Assembly (NCBI GenBank): GCA_003225055.1
Contig: QIAU01000128.1
Coordinates: 1 to 64,000 of the forward strand
Direction of reading: 5' to 3'
Length of the DNA: 64,000 nt
Origin: Acidobacteriota bacterium
Lineage (GTDB): Bacteria > Acidobacteriota > Terriglobia > Terriglobales > Acidobacteriaceae
A model generated the notes under the pieces. It ran no database searches, was not told the origin of the DNA, and saw only the letters and a list, made by a program, of their open reading frames with translations. A program made the position numbers and the translations under genes. Shown piece by piece: positions 56,892 to 64,000 of the stretch; within the stretch, counting starts at the first letter, position 1; every line of letters starts with the position of its first letter.

Positions 56892-57651
56892 CGTCTGAGA
56901 ATCGGTACTTCCGGATGGCATTACCGGCATTGCAAAGGCAACTTCTACCCTACTGATCTGCTACCCTACTGATCTTCCTTCGGCCCAGTACCTGTCCTGG
57001 TATGTTCGGTATTTCAAGACGGTAGAGATCAACAATTGTTTTTACCGGCTGCCCACAGAAGCCGCCGTGGAGCGTTGGCACGAGGAGACGCCCGCCGATT
57101 TTTGCTTTGCTGTGAAGGGGAGCCGCTTCATTACCCACATCAAGCGTCTGCGGGACCCTGAGGCAGCGCTCGCGACGTATCTCTCTCGCATGGAATCTCT
57201 CGAACCCAGGCTGGGCCCGATGCTGTTCCAATTACCGCCCAACTGGCGTGTCAATCGGGACCGGCTGCGAAGGTTCCTCGAGGTATTGCCGCAGACCCGG
57301 CATCAGTACGTCTTTGAATTTCGCGATCCCACCTGGTACACCCCGGAAATCTATCGGTTACTCCGGCAACATAACGTAGCGCTGTGCTGGCATGACTGGC
57401 GGGGCGAACAGTCTCCCCAGAAGCTCACCGCCGATTTCACCTATGTGCGGTTTCACGGAGCGACCGGCAAGTATGAGGGCAACTACACGCCGGAGATGCT
57501 CGGCAAGTGGGCTGACCTGATCCGCGGATGGATTCCCAAGCTTCGCGATATTTACGTTTATTTCAACAATGACCAGGGCGGGTACGCGGTGCAAAATGCG
57601 CTATTGCTCAAGAGCTGGTTTGAAGAAGGCTCCGATCGCCGCTGTGCCTGA
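56892..57651 (+). pseudogene. DUF72-family protein disrupted by a 16-bp tandem duplication
   Basis: DUF72 sequence starts as LRIGTSGWHYRHCKGNFYPTDL from about 56895 in one frame and continues as YLSWYVRYFKTVEINNCFYRLP and AVKGSRFITHIKRLRDPE, then LEVLPQTRHQYVFEFRDPTWY and ALCWHDW, in a frame shifted by one. At the junction CTACCCTACTGATCT occurs twice in a row (unit 16 bp, 56943-56974), which exactly accounts for the shift. No clear start codon precedes the first segment. DUF72 proteins are TIM-barrel-like proteins often near carbohydrate genes. Apart from the duplication the gene looks well conserved, so the break is recent or an assembly error. Confidence 0.8.
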
Positions 57652-57831
57652 CTGCGTTCTCAGGTTCCGTACCGTAATCCCTGTAGAAAAAAGTCTCTTG
57701 GGTCTACTGCAACCGCGATCTCGAATTACATGCTCAGCCTGATCGGCTGAAACAAGGAAAGAAAGTATTCTCTTAAATTCAGAGGTAAGAGGTTGACAAG
57801 CGAGTTCCGCTAATTCCGTAGGAGGAGCAAA

Positions 57832-58008
57832 ATGTTGTATTGGGCCTTGGTTTTCCTGATCGTCGCAATCATCGCGGGCGTGTTGGGGTTTGCGGGCGTG
57901 GCAACCGCGGCTGCAGGTATTGCGAAGATCCTGTTTTACATCTTCCTGATTGTCTTCCTGATCACGCTCATCATGAGTCTTGGCCGGCGTGGTCGGACAG
58001 GAATTTAG
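57832..58008 (+). CDS. DUF1328 small membrane protein (YtjA family)
   Basis: A 58-aa protein with two helices: [20 protein letters not shown] followed by [29 protein letters not shown], with a basic tail RRGRTGI. This is the standard DUF1328 layout, a family of 50-60 aa membrane proteins often induced by stress. GGAGGAG sits 7 bases before ATG 57832. It lies between the DUF72 relic and the perfect palindrome and has no operon partner. Confidence 0.9.
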   Translation: MLYWALVFLIVAIIAGVLGFAGVATAAAGIAKILFYIFLIVFLITLIMSLGRRGRTGI

Positions 58009-58114
58009 GCTTTAGCCGCGCCTAGTTGTGGGCCGGGACTGGAGCTGTGCCATAAGTCCCGGCCTGGGCTCGAGCGAACACTGGATAGCCCCCAGAGGAG
58101 CAGCCGCCAATAAT

Positions 58115-58165
58115 CGAAAGGGGGTAGTGGGCTACTTTCTCAAAGTAGCCCACTACCCGAAAGGG
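58115..58165. repeat. Perfect 35-bp palindrome flanked by 8-bp direct repeats
   Basis: CGAAAGGG (58115-58122) is followed by a 16-bp arm, the loop CTC and the exactly complementary 16-bp arm (58123-58157), then CGAAAGGG again at 58158-58165. The hairpin has no T-run and does not look like a terminator. Direct repeats around a perfect palindrome resemble a target-site duplication around a tiny insertion. Confidence 0.7.
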
Positions 58166-58202
58166 CATACCGTTGCGCGGCCGCCTTGGTGGATGAGAGT
58201 TT

Positions 58203-58895
58203 ATGAGGTCCAAACCTATGAGAAACCTGAAAATGTTGTTACTGAGTACGGCAGTGATTGCGCTGATTGCTAGTGGCGCCTTAACCATTCAGGCGCAAAC
58301 AGCGCCGGACCAGACCGCGCCTCCGGGCGCTGGGGCCGAAGCGCAGCAAGCGAACGGCAGCCGTAATTCAATGGAGGTTCCGTCAGGCGCCGAAATTGTT
58401 GTGCGAACCAATGAAGCGATCAATTCCAAGACGGCGAGCGAGCGCAAAACCTACCCCGCCCAGGTTCAGCAGGATGTAATGGGAAACAACGGGCAGGTAT
58501 TAATTCCGAAGGGTTCCACCGCTGAATTGGCGGTTAAGAAAGCCTCTTCGGGAGGGACGACGGGCAGTTCCGATTTGGCCCTCGGCCTTCAGTCGATCAA
58601 TATTGGCGGCCACCCATATCAGGTGAGCACGGCCAACGTCAATCAATCGAACCAACAAGGGATCGGGAAGAATAAGCGGACCGGAGAAATGGTAGGCGGC
58701 GGCGCCGCCCTGGGTACGCTGCTCGGTGCCGTTGCCGGCGGCGGGAAGGGCGCTCTTATTGGTGCTATCGCGGGCGCAACTGGCGGCGGCACGGCCCAGG
58801 TGCTGACCAAGGGCAAAGAGGTCAAAGTGCCCGCAGAGACCACTTTGCGTTTTCGCCTTGATCAACCGATGGTTCTCGAAAGCGGAGGTCAATAA
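58203..58895 (+). CDS. Secreted glycine-zipper protein
   Basis: A 230-aa protein with a signal peptide (LLLSTAVIALIASGALTIQAQ). A central beta-rich domain (EVPSGAEIVVRTNEAINSK through VLIPKGSTAELAVKK) is followed by a glycine zipper (GGGAALGTLLGAVAGGGKG and ALIGAIAGATGGGTAQ, about residues 165-200) that could insert in or pack on membranes. It ends with RFRLDQPMVLES. The arrangement recalls YMGG-type glycine-zipper and OmpA-associated envelope stress proteins common in Acidobacteria. A second in-frame ATG at 58218 is an equally good start. A terminator-like hairpin follows. Confidence 0.75.
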   Translation: MRSKPMRNLKMLLLSTAVIALIASGALTIQAQTAPDQTAPPGAGAEAQQANGSRNSMEVPSGAEIVVRTNEAINSKTASERKTYPAQVQQDVMGNNGQVLIPKGSTAELAVKKASSGGTTGSSDLALGLQSINIGGHPYQVSTANVNQSNQQGIGKNKRTGEMVGGGAALGTLLGAVAGGGKGALIGAIAGATGGGTAQVLTKGKEVKVPAETTLRFRLDQPMVLESGGQ

Positions 58896-58935
58896 ATACA
58901 AGCCGCAAGCCCTAACTAATCAATCAGACATGAAC

Positions 58936-58973
58936 TCGGCGTTCCGATCAAAAGGGGCGCCGAAAGTCTTTTT
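58936..58973 (+). terminator. Probable terminator after the glycine-zipper gene
   Basis: TCGGCG (58936-58941) pairs with CGCCGA (58958-58963) and is followed within six bases by a run of five T. The stem is short, so termination strength is uncertain. Confidence 0.5.
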
Positions 58974-59021
58974 AGCCCTTTTTACCTACCACCGGTTTTA
59001 CCAAGACCAGGAGTTCAGAAA

Positions 59022-59569
59022 ATGAAAGCCGTAGTGTTTCACGGAATCGGTGATATTCGTTTGGAGGATGTGAAAGAACCAACCATCAAAGAACTAAACG
59101 ACAGCAGGGCGCCGATCGCGTGAGTGGTGCGGTGGGGGTGATGCTATCGGTCTCCACCCGAGGTCCTGCAGCCAAGGATGCCAAGAGGTTGGAAAAGGTA
59201 TTTAAAGAGGAACTTAAAGAAATTGCGCCGCAGCAGAATCCCAGAGACGAGAAACTGGCAGCCCGGCGATACTCCTTCACAGGCTCTGATGTGGAGCGTA
59301 AAAGCTCGTGGCCAAAGCCGGCACGCTGTCCATTATTGGAGTCTACGCTGAGAACTCGAAGCGGTTTCCAATCGGAAACGCCATGGGCAAAAATCTAACA
59401 CTCAGGATGGGGAACTGTAATCATCGGCGCTTTAGATCCCGCCGAGGTGCTCACCCAGGTGGAGCCGATCACATCGTTGGTTGACGCCCATAAGGCGTTA
59501 GATACACGGCAGCCGAGGAGGATTAAAGTGAAGCTTGAACCGTCGGCCGAGGAGTCATTGGCGGCGTGA
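59022..59569 (+). pseudogene. Zinc-dependent alcohol dehydrogenase remnant
   Basis: ATG 59022 starts MKAVVFHGIGDIRLEDVKEP, the N-terminus of a medium-chain zinc alcohol dehydrogenase, but after about 29 residues the frame stops (TGA 59120-59122). The C-terminal part reappears at about 59305-59425 (AKAGTLSIIGVYAENSKRF and FPIGNAMGKNLTLRMGNCNH), and after a further shift as DPAEVLTQVEPITSLVDAHK up to TGA 59569. About half of a normal 380-aa gene is missing. The 180 bp between the two ends does not look like dehydrogenase. Zinc-binding cysteines and the coenzyme fold are gone. Confidence 0.8.
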
Positions 59570-59632
59570 CGAAAAAACGCACCGCCGGGAGCGCTAGAGA
59601 TCGCCCCAGCGCTCTCAGCGGTCAAATGTTTT

Positions 59633-60049
59633 TCAGGCGTTTGTGTGTTTCGACAGTTCCTTGGCCAGTGCGGAGTAGTGCTGGTGCTGAGCGATGGTTT
59701 CGATGGCCTCGCCCAGCTGGCTGGAGCGCGATTTGGCCAGGTAGCCGCGGGCGCCTGCTTCCAGTGCAGCTGCCATCGCGTGCTTCGATTCGTGTTCGGT
59801 AAAAATCAGTACTTCAATTTCGGGTGCCAGCTCGCCCAAACGCCGCGTGGCCTGCAACCCGTCCATCTCGGGCATTCCAATGTCCATGAGAACTACGTCG
59901 GGATGAAGCTCGACGGACTTCTCGATTGCCTCTCGGCCGTTGGTCGCTTCGCCGCAGATTTCCCACGAAGGCCGGAAGGCCAAGAGGCGGCGTACCGCGT
60001 CGCGTAAAGCCTTGTTGTCGTCAACGATCAATATGCGCAGAGTCGTCAT
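59633..60049 (-). CDS. Single-domain response regulator
   Basis: A 138-aa receiver-domain protein with no output domain. Acidic pocket Asp10/Asp11 (LIVDDN), phosphoacceptor Asp56 (VVLMDIGMPEMDG), Thr84 and Lys106 (YLAKS) are all in place, so phosphorylation is expected. NarL-type relatives carry a LuxR helix-turn-helix after this point, but here only about 20 helical residues follow. I chose ATG 60049. A longer upstream frame has no receiver sequence. No histidine kinase is nearby, so its partner lies elsewhere. Confidence 0.85.
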   Translation of the reverse strand: MTTLRILIVDDNKALRDAVRRLLAFRPSWEICGEATNGREAIEKSVELHPDVVLMDIGMPEMDGLQATRRLGELAPEIEVLIFTEHESKHAMAAALEAGARGYLAKSRSSQLGEAIETIAQHQHYSALAKELSKHTNA

Positions 60050-60251
60050 AATGCGCCGTTTCTTTGCTGGATTTTCGCACCTACGAAGTGGCGCAATGGC
60101 TAATCCGACATCAAGGAATAGCCCGCTAAATCGGCCGAGAGTTGGTTGCTGTTGTCGGGAAACTGCCGACGGTAGCGAATGAGAGGATTCTAGTGGGCGT
60201 CGCGGATTAATACACTGGCACGGATGGGCCACGGAATCGGTACTCGCCTGT

Positions 60252-60701
60252 TTGTTGTGGTCCTCGCCGGCTTGGAAGATGGCGGCGCGCGACGAGTGGA
60301 TCGGCTGGAACGCGGAGCAAAGAGCGCGCCATTTACCGTGGATCGTGAATAATAGTCGCTTTTTAGTGCTACCCTGGGTGCGCGTGAAAGGACTGGCGAG
60401 CAAGATTCTGGCGCACAGCGCGCGCCAGCTTCCCATCGACTGGGAGCGTCGCTATGGCTACCGGCCGTTGTTGCTGGAAACCTTAGTGGACGCACAGCGA
60501 TTCGGTGGCACTTGCTACCGGGCCGCGAACTGGATCCGGGTGGGGCAAACGCGAGGACGCGGAAGGATGGATCGCCAACACCGAGCAGAGGGCCTCGCTC
60601 CCAAAGACATTTACCCTTATCCACTGTGTCGCAACGTCCAACAAGAACTTTGCCGCGACGCCCTTCTCACCCACTCCGCTTCTCCAAATCAGAGGCGGTA
60701 A
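60252..60701 (+). pseudogene. Truncated DUF4338 (DruA-like) gene
   Basis: About 140 residues matching the C-terminal half of DUF4338 proteins: ARDEWIGWNAEQRARHLPWIVNN, then FLVLPWVRVKGLASKILA, then GTCYRAANWIRVGQTRGRG and APKDIYPYPLC. The N-terminal half of the usual 280-400-aa protein is missing, and the frame opens at a TTG without a good ribosome-binding site. DUF4338 proteins occur with transposases and as DruA of the Druantia defence system. No other Druantia genes are present, so this is most likely a transposon remnant. Confidence 0.65.
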
Positions 60702-60850
60702 ACAAATATAAAAAGCGCTGTCCCAGCAAAGCCCCGGACTTTTTCAGCAGGCTGAGAAGCCGTGCCCGCCAAAAACAGTTCAGGGCTCCCGCTCAACTTG
60801 CTGGCGAGAGCCCCACTTCTAAGCTAACCTTTTGGGCTTGCTAGAAAACT

Positions 60851-61444
60851 CTATTGATGGTCGGGCTTGCTGCTGGTCGGATTGGCGGTGCTGCTGCCGG
60901 CGCCCATGTCACCCTTGCTGCTCTTGCTCCCTTTATCGAACTTGCAGGTGTCGGAGACGTGGTCAATCTTGGAGACCATGATCTGCTCACCGGAAGAGGA
61001 AGCTGAGCTTCCCATTCCGCCCGCGCCAGCCGAGGAGGTCTGGCTGCCGGAAGTACCAGAAGAGCTGCCCATTGAGCCTGCTCCGCCCTTCTCAACCGTT
61101 CCACGAACCGTGACGGTGTGGCCAACGTGAGAGGCGAAGTCCGCCGAACCGGTCAGCGCAAGTTCTTTCCCGTTCTTTTCTCTCAGGATGTACTGGCCAC
61201 CTTGCGATTCAATGCAGCCTTTCAGTTTCTTTTCGCCCTTGGCCTCGGCGCCGGAGGTCTGCTTTCCGGAAGAGGGCGTGCTCATGTCCGAAGACTGCGA
61301 GGTCGAAGGCGAGGTGGACGGACTGGTCTGCGACTGCGACGAGGATGGACTGCTACTTCCTTGCTGGTCGCTCGATTGTGTCTGGGCGAGCGCCGCCAGC
61401 CCAAACACCAGCGTGAAAACAACGGTCAATGCGATGTGTCTCAT
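60851..61444 (-). CDS. Secreted Ser-rich protein with DUF5818-like domain
   Basis: A 197-aa protein with a signal peptide (IALTVVFTLVFGLAALAQ). A low-complexity Ser/Gln/Thr-rich linker (about residues 22-65) leads to a small beta domain (LKGCIESQGGQYILREKNG, ELALTGSADFASHVGHTVTVRGT). A second Ser/Gly-rich stretch and a short tail with SDTCKFDKG follow. The core matches the small barrel proteins annotated DUF5818 in Acidobacteria as I remember them. It contains two cysteines that could pair. Function is unknown. GGAGTGCACA lies ahead of ATG 61444 as a possible ribosome-binding site. Confidence 0.75.
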   Translation of the reverse strand: MRHIALTVVFTLVFGLAALAQTQSSDQQGSSSPSSSQSQTSPSTSPSTSQSSDMSTPSSGKQTSGAEAKGEKKLKGCIESQGGQYILREKNGKELALTGSADFASHVGHTVTVRGTVEKGGAGSMGSSSGTSGSQTSSAGAGGMGSSASSSGEQIMVSKIDHVSDTCKFDKGSKSSKGDMGAGSSTANPTSSKPDHQ

Positions 61445-62179
61445 TGTGCACTCCTCAATGGTATTCGTGGTTAACGTTTAATAAAGCCTTCGGCGGGAAG
61501 TTTCGCCGCATTGCGGCGCTGATTCCCCATTGGTCACTCGGGTACGTTACGGGCCAGAGACGGGAACTTCCCGGACAGTCAGACGAGGCGGCAGACTAAC
61601 AACGGAGTAAGCTCGATCATGGCTACTTTCGGCGGGTTCTCCCGATCTGTTAGAAAGGATCGGATAAGGAGCACAGCTATCTTCCCCGCTTCTTAAGAAA
61701 AACGTTAGGTTATCGGGGCCACAACGGACAATGCGGGGAATAATGTAGATGCAGCTGTTGCATTCTGTAGGGGGATAGCGGCCATGCTATATCGGCAAAG
61801 TTATGCGTCTGAGGTTGCGTAATCTAAGTAGCTGGATTTCAGTTGTTTGTACGACGACTTGAAACAGGTACTTCAGCTGCTCATGCACAAGTACTCGAAA
61901 CCAAGATGCTGCACGGCTCTGGGATCGAGCAGGTTTCGTCCATTAACGATCACGGGCACGTCCATGTGGTCGTGCAGTCGGACCCAATCCAATTCCCGGT
62001 ATTCCGGCCATTCTGTGAGCAGCAACAAGGCGTGCGCATGATGAGCGGTACGGTAAGGGCCTTGAGTTCGTCGTTGGTCGTTGGTCATTGGTCATTGGTC
62101 ATTGGTCGTTGGTCATTGGTCATTGGTCGTTGGCATTGAATGGGCTAACGGCAAAGACCACCGAGCGACGGGTTTTAAT
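61445..62179. other. Intergenic region with a long heptad tract
   Basis: 735 bp without a supported gene. Frames here are short and several consist of translated repeat. The right third holds the ATTGGTC heptads. I see no terminator or tRNA. Confidence 0.45.
62073..62135. repeat. Nine-unit heptad tract RTTGGTC
   Basis: Units GTTGGTC or ATTGGTC repeat eight times without interruption and are followed by a partial ninth (GTTGGCA), a strict 7-bp period over 63 bp. The reverse complement occurs around the atpZ start at 23.3 kb. This is the longest such tract in the window. Confidence 0.85.
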
Positions 62180-62785
62180 TCAAGCAGCAATATCACCGCG
62201 CCATGGTTTTCCTGCGCGCTCGTGCTCGGCGACCATGGTGTCGATCAACGTTAGCAGGTCGTCGGCGTGTTCCTCTTCTTTTGCCAGGATCTCCTCCATG
62301 ACGCGCCGGCTGGTAGGATCGTAGTTTCCGAGATAGCGGATGATTTCCGAGTACGAACCGATGGCGATACGCTCGGCGACCAGGTCCTCACGAATCATGT
62401 CCACCAGGCTGGTACCCTCGACATACTCCGAGTGGTTGCGTGTCAGCAATCCTTCGGGGCTGAAATTGGGTTCGCCACCCAACTGCGTAATTCGTTCCGC
62501 GATCTTGTCCGCATGTTCTTGTTCTTGGTTGGCATGTTCGAGGAACTCGTCGGCCACTGCCTGGGCGTGAATTCCGGAAGCCATGTAGTGATGGCGCTTG
62601 TAGCGGAGCACGCAGACGATTTCCGTAGCCAAAGCTTCATTGAGCACCCGGATGACGGTGTCGCGATCGGCCTTGTAGCCGTCGGTCACTGCGCCACATT
62701 CGATATGCTGCCGTGCACGGCATCGAATTTCATGGATGTCAGCTGTGAAGTCGCCAGGTTTTTCTTTTGAAGACGATGGGTTCAC
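62180..62785 (-). CDS. Ferritin-like (bacterioferritin/Dps-related) protein
   Basis: A 201-aa four-helix protein of the ferritin-like superfamily. Metal ligand candidates are Glu in LNEALATEIVCVLRYKRHH, Glu/His in EFLEHANQEQEHADKIAE, Glu in REDLVAERIAIGSY, and Glu/His in EEILAKEEEHADDLL, giving a complete di-iron site. The 40-residue N-terminal extension is polar. Such proteins oxidise and store iron or protect from peroxide. It precedes a DUF3309 remnant on the same strand, an association typical of stress loci. Confidence 0.87.
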   Translation of the reverse strand: MNPSSSKEKPGDFTADIHEIRCRARQHIECGAVTDGYKADRDTVIRVLNEALATEIVCVLRYKRHHYMASGIHAQAVADEFLEHANQEQEHADKIAERITQLGGEPNFSPEGLLTRNHSEYVEGTSLVDMIREDLVAERIAIGSYSEIIRYLGNYDPTSRRVMEEILAKEEEHADDLLTLIDTMVAEHERAGKPWRGDIAA

Positions 62786-62869
62786 TGGATAAGCCCTCCT
62801 TTCTCTGAATGGGCAATTCTTGCGACAAAAACTATCGCCGGCCTCACAAGGCGGCGTGGATCGCTGCGG

Positions 62870-63042
62870 GACGAACTAGACTGGGCCCGACCTGGATGAT
62901 AAGAATTAGCAGAATCGGCCCGAGGCCGCCGCTGGGGTAGTAAGCTACAACTACAGCTGTACGGCCAGGTGGGCAAAGCACCAATCAGCAGCAGAATCAG
63001 AATAACGACCAGGATCGTGCACCTGGACTCGTCTGATCGCAA
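62870..63042 (-). pseudogene. DUF3309 small membrane protein, frameshifted
   Basis: The first half is a good DUF3309 match, TILVVILILLLIGALPTWPYS. The expected YYPSGGLGPILLILIIQ continues only after a one-base shift near 62940. Intact homologues are about 50 aa. A single-base insertion or a sequencing error would explain it. Confidence 0.7.
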
Positions 63043-63360
63043 CGCCCTGTTCCTGTCTCCCGGCTACGATTTTCCCTAAGGGAAACTTACGATAGAAAGG
63101 GAAACTTACGATGGACAGCTTCGTCCTGTGCATCGGGGCGAAGCTGTAGGCCGCTGCCGGATATGCTGTAAGCGGGGAACTTATGACCACCGCGGCGCCT
63201 CGAGCCGCCTGGCTCTCCGATCCTGAGCTCAGCATTGAGCATAATTTCCCCAGCTGCCGGGACGACGGTCGTAATCTTGCCCGCATCGTAAGGCCGTGCA
63301 ATCAAACAAAAACCCTAACTCTGAAAACCTGCAGGCCGAGCCCTGCGCAGAGGGATGTTT
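63043..63360. other. Upstream region of the pyruvate-oxidase-like gene
   Basis: About 320 bp without a supported gene. A 14-bp segment, GGGAAACTTACGAT, occurs twice (63079-63092 and 63099-63112), a short direct repeat that may reflect local duplication or paired binding sites. Confidence 0.4.
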
Positions 63361-64000
63361 ATGACAGGCGGGGAAGTATTGGTGGATTGTTTGCTCGACT
63401 GGGGCGTGGAAGTTGTGTTCGGATTGCCGGGCGACGGCGTGAACGGGGTTATCGAGGCATTTCGAAAGACCCAGGACAAGATTAAGTTCATTCAGGTACG
63501 TCATGAGGAAGCTGCCGCTTTCATGGCCTGTGGATATGCCAAGTACACCGGGCGCTTGGGAGTGTGTGTTGCAACCTCCGGCCCTGGTGGAATCCACCTG
63601 CTGAACGGCCTGTACGACGCCAAGCTCGACAAACAGCCGGTGTTGGCAATAACCGGCTTGCAATATCACGATCTGATTGGTACTCACACCCAGCAGGATG
63701 TCGCACTGGATAAGCTCTTCATGGACGTGTGCGTCTACGACGAACGTGTCATGGGCCCCAACCACGTGGAGAACGTGGTGGACTTGGCATGCCGTACAGC
63801 TCTGGCCTACAAGGGGGTGTCGCACATCACCCTTCCAGTAGATTTTCAGGAGATGGAAACCAATCGCCGCATGCGGTCCAAGCGCAATGTCCCGCACCAC
63901 ACTTCGCATGCTTACGCGCGCCTCCCTCAGCTTCCTCCCTCGAAGGATCTGGAAAGAGCCGCTGAAATTCTGAACCAAGGCAAGAAAGTCGCCATCCTGG
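63361..64000 (+). CDS. Thiamine-pyrophosphate enzyme, pyruvate oxidase (PoxB)-like, cut by window end
   Basis: The first 213 residues of a TPP-dependent enzyme. The N-terminal pyrimidine-binding domain has VVFGLPGDGVNGVIEAF and the catalytic glutamate in VRHEEAAAFMA (Glu50, aligning with Glu50 of E. coli PoxB). FAD/core-domain sequence begins near LERAAEILNQGKKVAIL at the window edge. GTHTQQDVALDKLF and PVDFQEME fit PoxB rather than acetolactate synthase. PoxB oxidises pyruvate to acetate and CO2, feeding the quinone pool, and is often induced by stress or in stationary phase. ATG 63361 is the first in-frame start. The C-terminal half lies beyond the window. Confidence 0.82.
   Translation, partial: MTGGEVLVDCLLDWGVEVVFGLPGDGVNGVIEAFRKTQDKIKFIQVRHEEAAAFMACGYAKYTGRLGVCVATSGPGGIHLLNGLYDAKLDKQPVLAITGLQYHDLIGTHTQQDVALDKLFMDVCVYDERVMGPNHVENVVDLACRTALAYKGVSHITLPVDFQEMETNRRMRSKRNVPHHTSHAYARLPQLPPSKDLERAAEILNQGKKVAIL

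Noticed and set aside
60252-60701. Druantia defence system
   Set aside because: Only half of a DUF4338 domain is present and no DruB-E or helicase gene is nearby.
62073-62135. Repeat tract as a CRISPR array
   Set aside because: Units are contiguous 7-mers with no spacers, and no cas gene is present.

Overview
The window reads like a soil or sediment Acidobacteriota chromosome (Terriglobia/Koribacter-like). This is inferred from moderately high GC, a secreted VWFA protein of the type abundant in Acidobacteria, Gram-negative envelope genes (Omp85/TamB pair, OprO/P-type porin), several small stress proteins, and a split respiratory-chain layout. No rRNA, tRNA or CRISPR array is visible.

Layout. 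0-2.3 kb: a truncated gene end, a DUF2784 membrane protein and a PP2C phosphatase. 2.4-8.7 kb: a sulfur-type module with an Rrf2 regulator, a sulfonate/taurine-type ABC transporter (binding protein, ATPase, permease; coupled by 4-17 bp overlaps), a porin, and a Tat-exported molybdenum sulfite-oxidase-like enzyme with a c-type cytochrome. 8.7-11.3 kb: a CrtC-like hypothetical protein and an IS200/IS605 element with intact tnpA and wrecked tnpB. 11.4-12.9 kb: lysS. 13.2-26.1 kb: a long respiratory operon, nuoA-C-D-H-J-K-L-M-N followed by atpZ, a nuclease-like gene, atpI, atpB and atpE. All Fe-S subunits of complex I (B, E, F, G, I) and all of F1 are absent from it. 26.1-29.4 kb: a structured noncoding stretch, a Cys-rich small protein, a BON-domain protein and a VWFA protein. 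29.9-36.8 kb: glgX-treZ-treY, a translationally coupled trehalose-from-glycogen operon. 36.8-43.3 kb: a TPR pseudogene, a YdcF-like protein, IS200/IS605 relics, and a divergent Het-C/phospholipase-like and beta-propeller pair. 43.3-50.3 kb: tamB and a large Omp85 gene. 50.9-56.7 kb: a secreted acidobacterial protein and a tightly coupled five-gene glycoconjugate operon (two glycosyltransferases, nucleotidyltransferase, PIG-L deacetylase, acyltransferase). 56.9-64 kb: an accessory, stress-flavoured region with several broken genes (DUF72, alcohol dehydrogenase, DUF4338, DUF3309), small secreted or membrane proteins, a response regulator, a ferritin-like protein and the start of a pyruvate-oxidase-like enzyme.

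The most unusual structure is not a gene. Tandem intergenic tracts with a strict 7-bp period but different unit sequences occupy most of the non-overlapping junctions of the nuo/atp operon and recur elsewhere. Other noteworthy items are a tnpB with a small internal inversion, an approximately 220-bp IS605 deletion derivative that keeps both end hairpins, a perfect 35-bp palindrome flanked by 8-bp direct repeats, an ATP synthase c subunit with a signal peptide and sodium-type ligands, and the five-gene glyco operon.
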